A DNA stretch of 64,000 nt from Syngnathus acus (Eukaryota; Chordata; Actinopteri; Syngnathiformes; Syngnathidae), in contig NC_051087.1 in the NCBI RefSeq assembly GCF_901709675.1, positions 5,845,001 to 5,909,000 of the forward strand. The letters are read 5' to 3'. The stretch's first letter is position 1, and each line of letters starts with the position of its first letter. Positions 48,201-54,133 of the stretch are shown here, one piece after another. A program made the translations under genes and the position numbers. Below the pieces are notes generated by a model. That model had not been told where the DNA came from, did not search any database, and saw nothing but the letters and a program-made list of their open reading frames with translations.

Positions 48201-49862
48201 GATTCAATTACATTGAATGTTACTAAGACGCATTTTGCAGTTAAATCCACATTAGTCTTGATAATATTTAAAATATCAAATTACTTCTAGTCTTACATAA
48301 AAAAAAAGGTACCATCGCTTTTTTTAATCCTAAATTCTCTGCAAACTCTAAGATATCAGACGCTAATTGTTTTCAATAATTCATTTTCCTCCGAGACATC
48401 AACTTACTTCATTAAAAGATTCTAATCCATTTTTTTATATTTCACTTTCTATCATTTGTACCTCAGAGGGCATCCTGAACAACGCAAGAGACTCCAGTGT
48501 TATGGACACACTCCCCCTTAATGGTAACCACGGCAACAACTACAGCATGGCCAGCAGCGAATACTTGAGTGACTGTGTGCAAATTTTAGACCGGAGCGGC
48601 GGGTACGGCACCCATAGCAACCATAAAGAGACTACCCTGGAAAAAAAGATCTTGAAGGAGCTCACCTCCAATTACATCCCCTCCTATCTCAACAACCACG
48701 AGAGGGTCACCAGCGAGCGCAGTCACAACTTGATGAACAAATTGGTCAACAGCAGCATGTCCAACGGAGGTGACCTCTTCTTTTGAATCCATCTCGTCAT
48801 GTTTTTCCTCTAGGCAGGATATGAACAGCTTAACGAAGAACCTCGGCCCCTAGAAAGCCAACTTTGTTCACCGCCTACATATTTGTTACTCAGTGGTGTT
48901 GTGGTGGCTTCATACTAAGATACAGTATGTCACCACCCACCCAGCTAAATTATTTGTCATCTTGGGGGTGGCCGCATCGATTTTGTCTTGATGTCAGTCT
49001 GCTTGTGTCAAGTCATTCCTTTAGACTCTACTAAGAATCCCATATAGAGGTCATACCGTGCATCAAAAAGATCGTGCACAGAAAAGGACTTCAAGTAGTA
49101 TTTTACGTGTTCAACTGATTGCAAATGAAAACGTTTGAATAGAAAGCAGATACTCGTGTGGAGAAGAGTCAAAGGGTGTTTGAAGAATCGAATCCTAAGG
49201 ACACCTTTTTTTTCCCTTTAGGGAGTATGGCAGGAGGCAGCAGTAGCTCCACTAGCAGTGGGGTCAGTGGCTGCATGGGTAACGGTAAAGAGGACGGCGT
49301 TCCCATGGTGCTGGACAACCCCTCAGCCTTCCCCCACGAGGAGAACCTGGGTCTGGAGATAATCCGAGAGGAATCCAACGCTCCCCTCCTGCCGCCGCGC
49401 CCCCCTCCACCCGACAGCCACCCGCCGCCACCACCCCCGCACAGCTACTCCAGGCCTCGACGCATCCCGCAGGAGACCAGCGAGAGCTTCTTCCCACTTC
49501 TGACCAACGAGCATACCGACGAGCACACGCACTCGCCCAACCACAGAGACTCGCTGTACACCAGCATGCCGGTTCTCACGGACCTCCCGGACGGCCAGAT
49601 GAACGGTTTAACAGACGGCGAGGAAGAGAGCTCCGGCGAACTGCAGCCCTGTAAGAGCGCCACAGCTCCCGAGTTGGATGACGTCTACTACAAGAGCATG
49701 CCCAACCTGGGTTCCCGGAACCACCTTCACGACCTGCAGAGCTACTACCACATGGGCCGCGGAGGTAGCGATGGATACATGGTGTCCGGCAGCAAGGAGG
49801 AGTCCGACTCTTCGCCAGAGGAGCCCCCTGTAGACCCTGCCCACCTGGTTACCAGTCTATAG
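1..49862 (+). CDS. adgrl3: Latrophilin-3 (adhesion GPCR L3), 5'-partial gene, 18 core exons plus 2 optional exons
   Basis: Seen: exons 1-231, 10828-11235, 11607-11710, 13029-13214, 14937-14975, 21449-21632, 26130-26252, 26323-26528, 27635-27811, 29003-29212, 33106-33326, 36958-37024, 38570-38661, 41758-41926, 43127-43252, 43735-43828, 48467-48769 and 49222-49862 join into one frame from base 3: 1192 codons plus TAG (3579 nt). Optional in-frame exons are 46197-46325 and 47895-47912. Every junction is GT..AG with agreeing phase. Domain order by window residue: olfactomedin end 1-76, linker 77-190, HormR about 190-247, GAIN 248-550 with GPS cleavage L539^T540, seven helices about 558-800, cytoplasmic tail to 1192. 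Known of the family: postsynaptic adhesion receptor binding teneurins and FLRTs, self-cleaving at the GPS and signalling through a tethered agonist; its PDZ ligand binds SHANK proteins. L3 rather than L1/L2 is inferred from the tail ([17 protein letters not shown]). Promoter, start codon and N-terminus lie outside the window. The duplicate fish copy (3.1 or 3.2) is not resolved. Confidence 0.95.
311..615. repeat. Diverged tandem duplication, period about 170 bp
   Basis: AGAAATAAGTC at 313 recurs at 482, and GACATAAGGGATACTCA at 411 recurs at 583. The intervening blocks also align (GGATG followed by a T run, ACATTAG, GTACCTTG.CATTTTT, ATAATTT). Copy 1 is about 311-450 and copy 2 about 480-615, with small indels that shift the offset from 169 to 172. 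It is non-coding and not a transposon I recognise. Confidence 0.8.
2623..2686. repeat. TA microsatellites, the first inside a perfect palindrome
   Basis: GTTTTA, then an alternating TA run, then TAAAAC form a perfect palindrome at about 2623-2655. A second (AT)n run follows at about 2658-2686. The first block can fold into a hairpin or cruciform. Confidence 0.85.
4268..4502. mobile_element. Decayed short inverted-repeat DNA element (hAT-like MITE), tentative
   Basis: One end reads TTACCGGAATTTCAGGACTAT and the other end holds GGTGCGGCTTATATAGG and GCGGCTAATAGTCGGGAACTT. These resemble the ends of the vertebrate hAT-type miniature elements with ACTATAAGGCGC-like motifs, of which a better copy sits at 45284-45688. 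The inverted repeats are too decayed to fix the limits, so the boundaries are approximate. Confidence 0.45.
6725..6758. repeat. (TG)n microsatellite
   Basis: About 17 uninterrupted TG units. Open frames over it on either strand are Cys/Val or His/Thr runs and are not genes. Confidence 0.95.
10828..11235 (+). CDS. adgrl3: adgrl3 exon: Ser/Thr/Pro/Gly-rich linker and start of HormR domain
   Basis: Acceptor TACGTAG|AC; the junction codon G|AC gives Asp. The exon encodes window residues 77-212. A low-complexity stretch comes first ([20 protein letters not shown], then [17 protein letters not shown]), then a Pro-rich run ([13 protein letters not shown]), then the HormR start with [20 protein letters not shown], which matches the mammalian MWFKTRQGQIAKQPCPAGT. 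Donor CTCG|GTAAG, phase 1. The linker is expected to be a flexible, O-glycosylated spacer between the ligand-binding head and HormR/GAIN. It shares composition but almost no residues with the mammalian linker, normal for this segment. Confidence 0.95.
11607..11710 (+). CDS. adgrl3: adgrl3 exon: C-terminal part of HormR domain
   Basis: Acceptor CTCTCGCAG, junction codon G|GC (Gly). Encodes residues 213-247, [20 protein letters not shown] and then [14 protein letters not shown]. The Cys pair, the [11 protein letters not shown] motif and the SPWVNH motif are the HormR signature of latrophilins. An N-C-T glycosylation sequon is present. Donor AAA|GTAAGT, phase 0. Confidence 0.97.
11711..13028 (+). 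other. adgrl3: Intron (1.3 kb)
   Basis: AT-rich, with an especially T/A-dense block near 12480-12640 and a pyrimidine-rich stretch before the acceptor GCATCCAG. No further feature seen. Confidence 0.85.
13029..13214 (+). CDS. adgrl3: adgrl3 exon: first part of GAIN domain (subdomain A)
   Basis: Encodes residues 248-309 beginning [18 protein letters not shown] and ending with [20 protein letters not shown]. This is the helical GAIN-A start that follows HormR in all latrophilins. The sequon NLT is present. Both boundaries are phase 0 (acceptor CCAG|CTC, donor AAG|GTACTG). Confidence 0.97.
13238..13526. mobile_element. Short non-autonomous DNA transposon (TAGGTGTCAAAC ends), copy 1
   Basis: Starts TAGGGTGTCAAAC and ends TTTGACACCTA, giving terminal inverted repeats. 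The interior holds GTCGCGGGCC near the left end and GGCCGTAACTGGCCCCCGGG near the right. TGCCTTA occurs on both sides, at 13233 overlapping the left end and at 13527, a possible target duplication. A second copy lies at 25125-25453. The ends resemble hAT-type miniature elements common in fish; no transposase is encoded. Inserted 24 bp downstream of an exon donor. Confidence 0.8.
13527..14936 (+). other. adgrl3: Intron sequence up to the GAIN microexon
   Basis: AT-rich sequence with a short CA run near 13787 and nothing coding. It completes the intron 13215-14936, which also carries the DNA element at 13238. Confidence 0.8.
14937..14975 (+). CDS. adgrl3: adgrl3 39-nt microexon in GAIN domain (13 residues)
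   Basis: TTTACAG|CTTCAG...ACACAG|GTATTT encodes [13 protein letters not shown], window residues 310-322. Mammalian latrophilins have [13 protein letters not shown] at exactly this point, between the SLTK and [10 protein letters not shown] blocks, so ten of thirteen residues agree. It is phase 0 on both sides, so inclusion or skipping keeps the frame. In the family this basic, Cys-bearing insert is an alternatively spliced segment of GAIN. It is too short for ORF-based detection; the assignment rests on the splice sites plus the peptide match. Confidence 0.93.
15894..16026. repeat. (ATGG)n tetranucleotide array, about 33 units
   Basis: Uninterrupted ATGG repeat of 133 bp. Translated frames give Trp-Met-Asp-Gly runs on the plus strand and Ile-His-Pro-Ser runs on the minus strand; neither is a gene. 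Perfect homogeneity suggests a young, length-variable locus. Confidence 0.97.
17018..17098. repeat. Compound (CT)n / (CA)n microsatellite
   Basis: A CT run of about 38 bp with one interruption is followed by CTCGTTCTCT and then a CA run with CG interruptions up to about 17098. Confidence 0.93.
18050..18264. repeat. TG-rich then CA-rich microsatellite blocks
   Basis: An interrupted TG run at about 18055-18112 and CA runs at about 18222-18264, separated by about 110 bp of unique sequence. The blocks are complementary in composition, so pairing between them is possible. Confidence 0.85.
21449..21632 (+). CDS. adgrl3: adgrl3 exon: GAIN domain
   Basis: Acceptor CCCCTCAG|GCC, phase 0. Encodes residues 323-383 starting [20 protein letters not shown] and containing [20 protein letters not shown], which aligns throughout with mammalian GAIN. 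Donor ATCC|GTAAGT, phase 1; the junction codon C|AG gives Gln (NIQLEVARL). Confidence 0.97.
21633..26129 (+). other. adgrl3: Intron (4.5 kb)
   Basis: AT-rich, with a CA run near 22755 and a second copy of the TAGGTGTCAAAC-ended element at 25125-25453. Nothing else recognised. Confidence 0.85.
25125..25453. mobile_element. Short non-autonomous DNA transposon (TAGGTGTCAAAC ends), copy 2
   Basis: Starts TAGGGATGTCAAACTCG and ends GTTTGACACCTA. It aligns along its length with 13238-13526: TTTTTGTCGCGGGC near the left end, AACAAACTGATGAATAA, TTTAGTATTGACA, then ACATAAAATGATGTGGC before the right end. It is about 40 bp longer through internal insertions. No coding capacity, and no clear target duplication. 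Confidence 0.8.
26130..26252 (+). CDS. adgrl3: adgrl3 exon: GAIN domain
   Basis: Acceptor GTTCCAG|AG. Encodes residues 384-424, [19 protein letters not shown] then [18 protein letters not shown], matching the mammalian [12 protein letters not shown]...IQLSANTLKQNGRNGE. Donor ACG|GTAAGA, phase 1. Confidence 0.97.
26253..26322 (+). other. adgrl3: 70-bp intron
   Basis: GTAAGAAAG to TTTTTCCAACAG, much the shortest intron here. It is not a multiple of three. If retained, the frame runs through it and stops at a TGA formed at the next exon's first bases, before the GPS. Confidence 0.93.
26323..26528 (+). CDS. adgrl3: adgrl3 exon: GAIN subdomain B
   Basis: Junction codon G|GT (Gly). Encodes residues 425-493: [20 protein letters not shown], sequons NAS and [22 protein letters not shown], then [15 protein letters not shown]. 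This is the beta-sandwich part of GAIN. Relative to mammals the INKEFSNKVY loop is one residue shorter (INKESNKVY). Donor CAG|GTGAGT, phase 0. Confidence 0.97.
26529..27634 (+). other. adgrl3: Intron (1.1 kb) with TA tract
   Basis: AT-rich; an uninterrupted TA microsatellite runs about 27199-27228 and the flanking 40 bp are also A/T only. No coding signal upstream of the acceptor TTATTCCAG. Confidence 0.85.
27635..27811 (+). CDS. adgrl3: adgrl3 exon: end of GAIN, GPS cleavage site and tethered agonist
   Basis: Encodes residues 494-552. The GPS has four Cys (exon residues 10, 29, 41, 43) and two Trp (13, 24), within [18 protein letters not shown] and [12 protein letters not shown]. The autoproteolysis triad is intact: His codon 27767-27769, Leu 27770-27772, Thr 27773-27775, so cleavage is expected between Leu and Thr. 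The new N-terminus [12 protein letters not shown] is the tethered agonist; mammals have TNFAVLMAH. Both boundaries are phase 0. Donor AAG|GTAGGC. Confidence 0.98.
27812..29002 (+). other. adgrl3: Intron (1.2 kb) with a perfect hairpin
   Basis: No coding signal. Contains the inverted repeat at 28690-28718. Acceptor GTTCACAG. Confidence 0.85.
28690..28718. repeat. Perfect 11-bp inverted repeat with 7-nt loop
   Basis: CACTCGCCCTC, loop TCAGCCA, GAGGGCGAGTG. The stem is GC-rich inside AT-rich intron. No run of T follows, and there is no sign of a longer precursor stem. Confidence 0.8.
29003..29212 (+). CDS. adgrl3: adgrl3 exon: TM1, first intracellular loop, TM2
   Basis: Encodes residues 553-622. 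TM1 covers [20 protein letters not shown] and on to FCFF, then loop [13 protein letters not shown], then TM2 [17 protein letters not shown], ending RADQP. Length and sequence align without gaps to mammalian latrophilin. Phase 0 on both sides (ACAG|AAA, CCG|GTAAGG). Confidence 0.98.
29213..33105 (+). other. adgrl3: Intron (3.9 kb)
   Basis: AT-rich with a small TA run near 32116. No exon, RNA or element recognised. Acceptor TTCCTCACCAG. Confidence 0.8.
33106..33326 (+). CDS. adgrl3: adgrl3 exon: first extracellular loop, TM3, TM4
   Basis: Encodes residues 623-695: [20 protein letters not shown] then [16 protein letters not shown] (TM3, with the Cys near its start expected to pair with the second extracellular loop), ESEHSRTK loop, then [20 protein letters not shown] (TM4) and DYRSYGTDR. 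Donor CGAGT|GTAAGC, phase 2. Confidence 0.98.
35347..35535. repeat. Degenerate dispersed teleost repeat, tentative
   Basis: AAAAGTCTACACACCCCCTG followed by TTCAAATGCCAGGTTTTTGT looks like the start of an interspersed repeat I recognise from many fish genomes. The rest (ATAATATGG, CACGAGGGGGT) is badly decayed. I cannot name the family or fix the ends. Confidence 0.45.
36451..36516. mobile_element. End fragment of a hAT-like DNA element, tentative
   Basis: CCACCGGGGGTCCGAGCACC followed by CCAGTTTGAAAACCACCGAT resembles the common vertebrate hAT-type terminus related to CAGTGGTTCTCAAACT, read inward from the right end. The opposite terminus was not found. Confidence 0.4.
36958..37024 (+). CDS. 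adgrl3: adgrl3 exon: second extracellular loop and TM5 start
   Basis: Junction codon GT|G (Val). Encodes residues 696-718, [20 protein letters not shown] then IIM. The CWLRLD Cys is the loop-2 partner of the TM3 Cys. Donor ATG|GTGAGC, phase 0. Confidence 0.98.
37025..38569 (+). other. adgrl3: Intron (1.5 kb) with a SINE tail
   Basis: Contains the SINE 3' fragment at 37803-37859; otherwise nothing recognised. Acceptor GTGTTTCAG. Confidence 0.8.
37803..37859 (+). mobile_element. 3' tail of a tRNA-derived teleost SINE
   Basis: GGTCCCCTGCGGCCCTCGAA followed by AGGATAAGCTGTTGAAAATA and GATGGATGG matches the typical fish SINE end (GCGACCCT..AGGATAAGCGGT..GAAAATGGATGGATGG). Head and promoter boxes are missing: 5'-truncated, as expected from incomplete reverse transcription. 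Confidence 0.65.
38570..38661 (+). CDS. adgrl3: adgrl3 exon: rest of TM5 and third intracellular loop
   Basis: Encodes residues 719-748: [20 protein letters not shown] then [10 protein letters not shown], ending with two bases of a Lys codon. Donor ATCAA|GTAAGC, phase 2. Mammalian L2/L3 can insert NYEDNRPFI here through a 27-nt microexon; joining straight to the next exon gives LDNIKSW, as in L1. Confidence 0.97.
38662..41757 (+). other. adgrl3: Intron (3.1 kb)
   Basis: AT-rich; a run of 14 C at 39925-39938. I searched by eye for a 27-nt microexon coding (N)YEDNRPFI with flanking splice sites and found none. Two in-frame acceptors end the intron (see exon 41758). Confidence 0.75.
41758..41926 (+). 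CDS. adgrl3: adgrl3 exon: TM6, third extracellular loop, TM7
   Basis: Acceptor CCTTTAG|G; junction codon AA|G (Lys). Encodes residues 749-805: [20 protein letters not shown] then GLMYI (TM6, LGLTWAFG motif), NESTV loop, [20 protein letters not shown] then HCILQKK (TM7). A second acceptor, CTTACAG at 41739, is in the same frame and would add SSFSFR after the junction Lys. Donor AAG|GTGAGT, phase 0. Confidence 0.98.
41927..43126 (+). other. adgrl3: Intron (1.2 kb)
   Basis: No coding signal or named repeat seen. A less AT-rich patch at about 42420-42530 has no splice-flanked latrophilin peptide. Confidence 0.8.
43127..43252 (+). CDS. adgrl3: adgrl3 exon: start of cytoplasmic tail (alternative donor 51 nt further)
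   Basis: Encodes residues 806-847: [20 protein letters not shown] then [20 protein letters not shown] and SQ. This matches the mammalian membrane-proximal tail including the Cys cluster, a plausible palmitoylation site. Main donor CAG|GTGAGC. A second strong donor, CAG|GTGAGA at 43304, is in frame and would append 17 residues ([17 protein letters not shown]). Confidence 0.95.
43253..43303 (+). CDS. adgrl3: Putative alternative 51-nt extension of the first tail exon
   Basis: The frame stays open past the first donor and codes [17 protein letters not shown] before CAG|GTGAGA. It repeats TPGRYST from 16 codons earlier, with five of the seven codons changed synonymously. Use of the second donor is inferred, not shown. 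Confidence 0.55.
43735..43828 (+). CDS. adgrl3: adgrl3 exon: cytoplasmic tail
   Basis: Encodes residues 848-878: [20 protein letters not shown] then [11 protein letters not shown]. The mammalian counterpart has RKQSESSF, so one Ser is missing. Donor AGAG|GTAACC, phase 1, the same phase as the two optional exons and the next constitutive exon. Confidence 0.96.
43829..46196 (+). other. adgrl3: Intron (2.4 kb) carrying a MITE
   Basis: Contains the inverted-repeat element at 45284-45688. Pyrimidine-rich from about 46000 to the acceptor TGTACCAG. Confidence 0.85.
45284..45688. mobile_element. 405-bp miniature inverted-repeat DNA transposon (hAT-like)
   Basis: Perfect 15-bp terminal inverted repeats: TACCGTATTTTCCGG at 45284-45298 and CCGGAAAATACGGTA at 45674-45688. 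Inner arms also pair: CGCACCGGACTATAAGGC on the left against GCGCCTTATAGTCCGG on the right, and the ACTATAAGGCGC motif recurs internally. No transposase. Good end conservation suggests a later insertion than the copy near 4268-4502. No clear target duplication seen. Confidence 0.85.
46197..46325 (+). CDS. adgrl3: adgrl3 129-nt cassette exon in cytoplasmic tail (alternatively spliced)
   Basis: Acceptor TACCAG|GA, donor CAAG|GTGTGC, phase 1 at both ends, 43 codons. With the preceding exon's G it reads [20 protein letters not shown] then [20 protein letters not shown] and NTQ. Mammalian latrophilin tail isoforms carry [15 protein letters not shown] at this position, so the exon is real. It can be skipped without changing frame, and known tails occur with and without it. 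Confidence 0.93.
46326..47894 (+). other. adgrl3: Intron (1.6 kb)
   Basis: T-rich runs near 46974 and 47066; pyrimidine-rich from about 47860 to the microexon acceptor CCAATAG. Nothing else seen. Confidence 0.8.
47895..47912 (+). CDS. adgrl3: adgrl3 18-nt microexon in cytoplasmic tail
   Basis: CCAATAG|CATCTTACCGAGATACAA|GTACGG. With G from the upstream exon and AG from the downstream one it reads ASYRDTK, then GILNNARD; the mammalian ADGRL3 isoform has EPYRETK then GLLNNARD. Phase 1 on both sides, so it adds six residues without frame change. The donor GTACGG is weak, as is usual for regulated microexons. Assignment rests on the peptide match and the splice geometry. Confidence 0.82.
47913..48466 (+). 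other. adgrl3: Intron (0.55 kb)
   Basis: AT-rich, no other feature. Acceptor GTACCTCAG. Confidence 0.8.
48467..48769 (+). CDS. adgrl3: adgrl3 exon: cytoplasmic tail, L3-specific segment
   Basis: Encodes residues 879-979: [20 protein letters not shown] then [34 protein letters not shown] and [20 protein letters not shown]. The [18 protein letters not shown] block is the L3 form of the tail and argues against L1 or L2. Donor GGAG|GTGACC, phase 1. Confidence 0.97.
48770..49221 (+). other. adgrl3: Intron (0.45 kb)
   Basis: Acceptor TTTCCCTTTAG. The last exon's frame happens to be open upstream to an ATG at 49158, which is read-through of intron sequence. Confidence 0.8.
49222..49862 (+). CDS. 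adgrl3: adgrl3 last coding exon: Pro-rich tail and PDZ ligand
   Basis: Encodes residues 980-1192 and stop TAG at 49860. Features in order: Ser/Gly-rich start ([17 protein letters not shown]), [19 protein letters not shown], a proline run ([20 protein letters not shown]), [50 protein letters not shown] and the C-terminus DPAHLVTSL. The last residues form a class I PDZ ligand, known in this family to bind SHANK scaffolds. The proline run is longer than the mammalian PPRVYSTENHQPHH. Confidence 0.98.
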
Positions 49863-50537
49863 AGCCCACCAAGAGACTCCTATCCCTCCCTAAGCCCACT
49901 CTCGCAACCTTCCACTCGTGTGTTGTTGACTGACAGGCCGGACAGGTCCGCCCCCGGACCGAGTCTTGCGTTTTAATGTATATGGTTCTGGACAATATGG
50001 GGGCTGAATGTATTGTCACGCTGGGAGACACTTTGTGAATATCAAACAGGTGTAGAACCTCGTACCTGGAAAGGGAGAAGAGTCGAGAGGGAGGGATCTG
50101 TAATTCTATGTGTTTGATTGGAATCTTGGATTAGACATGAAAGTTCTCAAATGTGGACCTCCAACATATCGTATAGTCTTCACTATTACCACAAGTGAGG
50201 TTGCTTGCTCAACCTGCCCCAGATGTCGCGCTCACTCAAAAGACGCATTCTTGAGTGATCGCAAAGGACAACGCCACAATGTGAACAGGCGAGGTCACGC
50301 CCTACTACCTGTCAATCAAGTTGGGGACATACAGCACATCAAAAAATAGCAACCAAACTGTACCCATACGTTTTCTGATGTTCTCAATTCTCTTCCTGTT
50401 CATATCTGCTCAACGGGAGTCGTGTCCAAGCTGGTGTCATATGTTCCTTCCTGCGAGTTCTAGTGGCTGCTGTTTATTTCGCTAATAACAAAGAGAGCTT
50501 GTAAATCCAAGAGACTATAGGTTTAAATGGAAAAAAA

Positions 50538-50553
50538 AATAAAATAAAATAAA
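50538..50553 (+). promoter_or_regulatory. Candidate proximal poly(A) signals (overlapping AATAAA-like)
   Basis: AAATAAAATAAAATAAAGGGG: several overlapping AATAAA hexamers about 680 bp after the stop, followed by a G-rich, then GTTG-rich stretch that could act as a downstream element. It may simply be an A-rich simple repeat. Confidence 0.4.
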
Positions 50554-51655
50554 GGGGGGTGGGGGGGTTGAGAATGGGTTGTTTCTTCTCCTTTCTTCTG
50601 TAAAAGTTCTCAGTTATCCAAGAATTATGATGAAATGATTCTAATCATTTCTATGTATTGTATAGAATACAGAGACAAATGTTGCATATGACCAATTCTT
50701 ATTTGTCAGTTGTCTGTGGAACTGTTCGGAACTGTCTCCTTTGGTTCTGGTCTCGGATGGAGGACGGAGCGGATAAAAGGAACAATTTTCACGGAGACAG
50801 TTTGGCACTCTGACTAATATGCATTTACCCTACGCACACTTATTTCTGGTCCTTTTATAGTGATGCCATGCTCACATTTTGCAAATTGTTACTATATATT
50901 TTACACTGTGTAGTTAAAAGGGAAAATAAGAGGGTGGGGTTACCATGGGAACACGTTTACTGGAAGTGGAGTCCGCTGAAATTTTTGTTTTCATTTTAAT
51001 AACGCATTTCCTTCCTTTTGGCACAAGGGGGGAGGGGAGGTGGGGGTGGGAGGGGTACCTGGGTGAGAAAAAAAAAAAACACCAGGTATTTTCAAGCAAC
51101 TTACATATGATGCATATCCTTTTTATTGCCAAATATTAGAGCATTTGACATTAGCTGTACTGGTCATTGGGCAGAAAAAAATATTGGGAACAAATGTTCT
51201 TCTCGAAAGTAAAAACCAGAACGGAATGTCATGATTTTTTTTACACCATCAATGTGTACTGAAAGAACTCTCTGCACACTGCGGCACTGTCTCATGTTAA
51301 AGCCAATGTTTACTTATTTAGGAGGGAAATTTCAAAAGTGTATTAAGAGTAGCTTGCTCATATATCCCACAAGCCCTTTCCAAGTTCCCCGAGAGAGAAA
51401 TTATTTATTTATCTGTTTATCGTTTGAAAGAAAGCAAAAACAAGCTTGGAGGGGGAAAAAGAGCTGACTTTATGCAGGAGTAAATAGACTGGCACTAGGT
51501 GGTCTTTTTTTTTGTTTGTTTTTTTATTTTAAATTATTACGATCATGTTGATTATTACGATATTATTGCTGATTATTTATTCTTTTTGTATGGGTTCCAA
51601 GTTGAATGATCTCATAACTAATATTTGTTGTAACAGTGAAAGTTGTTTGCCAACA

Positions 51656-51661
51656 AATAAA
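51656..51661 (+). promoter_or_regulatory. Candidate distal poly(A) signal AATAAA
   Basis: CCAACAAATAAATTACTGAC, about 1.8 kb after the stop, followed within 30 bp by TTTGAGGCTTTTTCTT, a plausible T/GT-rich downstream element. Confidence 0.5.
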
Positions 51662-52232
51662 TTACTGACATAGCTTTGAGGCTTTTTCTTCCGTCTCTCA
51701 TATTCGAGATGGAAATTTGGGATCAAATGCAAACACTGCCAGTGCACCTGAACACACTCAGCCGTGCTCTGATATTCCTTTCACGACATTCAAGTATGAT
51801 GATGAAATATTTGACGACAGTAATCCCCCTTCCATGTCAGAGTTTACATTCCAGACCATACCAGCAATGAGTGAGCTATAGAAGTACCGCCATTAAACAC
51901 GTTTATCATATTTTTGGAGATACTGCCTATTTTTTTAAATGTCTTTAAACACACGAAATAATAAACAGATTTACACACAATATATCCAGCGAGAAAGAGC
52001 AAGAACAATGGATTACAATGATATTTACAGTGTAATTTATATTGATTACAATAAACGAATATAATTCCGTCGGCGTAAAAAGCAGGATTGCATTTGCTGC
52101 TTGTCTGGATTTTGGATGGGCATTTAACTAAAAACCCTTAATTAATTTGAAAAATCAACAAATGATGATTCATTGTTTTTAGATTTATAGTATGTTTAAT
52201 GATGCTGTTGTAATATCAAAACAGGATGAATG

Positions 52233-52273
52233 GAGGAGAGAGAGAGAAAGAGAGAGAGGGAGAGAAAGAGAAA
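52233..52273. repeat. (GA)n-rich low-complexity tract
   Basis: Interrupted GA/GAAA run (GGAGAGAGAGAGAAAGAGAG and on to AGAAAGAGAAAT). Confidence 0.9.
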
Positions 52274-53887
52274 TACTGCACACCTCTATTAAATGAGACG
52301 CCGTGTCCAAATTGTTGACTAGTTGTGTAGATTATCATTATTATTATGTATTCATCCTCACTGAATAGAATGTTATTCAAATGAAGCCAATTTCCTCAGT
52401 GAGTGGAAGGTCAACATTTCAGAGATTGTTTTTATGGCTACCGTACTACGTCACACCTAAACCTGTAAACTTTTTTTTTTTTTTTTTTAACTGAATCCTA
52501 TTGCATTGTGATTTATACCTTTACTGGTGTTTATTTATGACCAAGCAGGCAACAAAGCATCCGTCCAATGAAAGCTGTAGTCCAGTAAAACGGACAGAGG
52601 AATGATTTCTGCTGCTCTGCTTTCTTCTCCAGGGAAATTGAGCTGCGACCACAGGCTTGTCTCCTACTTTTAATATATATACCGTATAAAAAAAAGCTAG
52701 GCCATGTATTGGTCACACCGACTGAGGTTCTCAGGAATAATTTGGATGTTCATCTGAGACCACCTTGACTCCGAGGCATGACTTTTTGTTGCAGTTCCTG
52801 AGTCAGATATTGCAGCACTTTTCCCTGGAGACTCCAATGTTTTGAGCTTGCACTCTGAGTGGGCCTTAAGGGTAGCAAAGGTAACTTACCTTACTTTTTA
52901 AGGTTAGCCAAGGAAGTAGTCGCTGCATTCCTACGTCTCTGGGCAAGAGGGTAGAAGATTGCTGAAGTAGTATGAAGTGTTGATTTCTTGAGGGAGGGGA
53001 AAAAAAAAAAAATCTCTCAGTGGTTCAGCAGCAAATAAAAATAGTGCATTGAACATGTGACTCCCATCTCCTGTGCTATTTTTCAAAGCTTGCTGCTGTT
53101 GAACATAGAAGAATAGGAATTTATTTAACTGCTGTTGGTAGGTGCTTTCCGCTTGTCTGGTTTAATCCAAAATGCAGGCTCTTCATCTGTCCAAACCTAC
53201 GAGCGCATCTTGCAGCATGATAAGTCATCGAAATCTGTCAATTCCAGCAGAGCGCTGGAGGAATTTCGACTCTGTACGTCATGCTATGCTTTGTCACATT
53301 TAAAACATGCAAATGAGACCATCATCGTGGAGCACTTATGATGATGTCGACTTGGTCGATCTCATCAACAACAATTTTTCAGCAGCAACAGCGCACGCTT
53401 ATTTTTGTACTATTTTCCTTCAGTGCTGGATGGATAGATGGATAGATGAAATGACTGAAGCCAATGCAGCCTGAACTAAACTAGAAAATGTTTCAGATAA
53501 GCTTTATGGAAAAAAAGAACGAATATATGAAATGAATGATGGGTGAGAAGGTGAAACATTCAAAGATTTTTTTCTAATAAATGTATTTTCGCTGTCTTTT
53601 AAAGTCATTGCAGGCCCCTTAACAGCCACCCTCCCTCCTTCTATCTATCACCTCCTCTCCGGTCTGTCTTCCTGCCAGTCACAAACTGACTAAATGAGCA
53701 GTGGTCTATGTGGGTCATATCTCTGCTGGAGCACTCTGATCGTTTAGTGCTGCCTGGCTGTGTTATCTTTGTGCTTGCTCTGTTTCCTTCCTTCAAAGCA
53801 AAGTATTCAGGATGTCTTACAAGGTGACACGTTCCTCAGACACATACAAGTCGCAGAGGCCCGTTACATTAGGTTCATTGAGGATTC

Positions 53888-53973
53888 GGGCAACCAGTCC
53901 GGGGTGCATCCTATCTCTCGCCCAAAGTAAGCTCAAGAACACCCTAATGGAGGATAAATGATATAGATGGATA
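53888..53973 (+). mobile_element. 3' portion of a tRNA-derived teleost SINE
   Basis: GGGCAACCAGTCCGGGGTGC, CTATCTCTCGCCCAAAGTAA and CCCTAATGGAGGATAAATGA then TATAGATGGATA are diverged versions of the standard fish SINE body and tail (GGCAACCAGTCCAGGGTG, CTCTCGCCC, CCCTAATGAGGATAAG, GGATGGA). Head missing. Confidence 0.7.
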
Positions 53974-54133
53974 TACTATGCTGAGTTATTTTTGATTTTA
54001 CAAACAAGCTTTAAAATGTGCTAAAACATCCAGTAATAATGGCGATAGCGGAATAATAACAAAAAGTCTGCTGAGTCTTTTTCTTGTGTTTTCTCTGATA
54101 ATATTTATGTTTACATTTTGTCTGGAAGTCACT

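Larger units (their letters stand above)
49863..51680 (+). other. adgrl3: adgrl3 3' untranslated region (proposed extent)
   Basis: Runs from the stop to the best poly(A) signal. AT-rich with A-, G- and T-runs. No second gene reads through it. The end is inferred; 3' UTRs of this family can be several kilobases, and an earlier AATAAA cluster at 50538 could give a shorter form. Confidence 0.6.

Noticed and set aside
49158-49221. Upstream ATG in frame with the last coding exon
   Set aside because: Lies before a strong acceptor (TTTCCCTTTAG) and encodes nothing conserved; read-through of intron.
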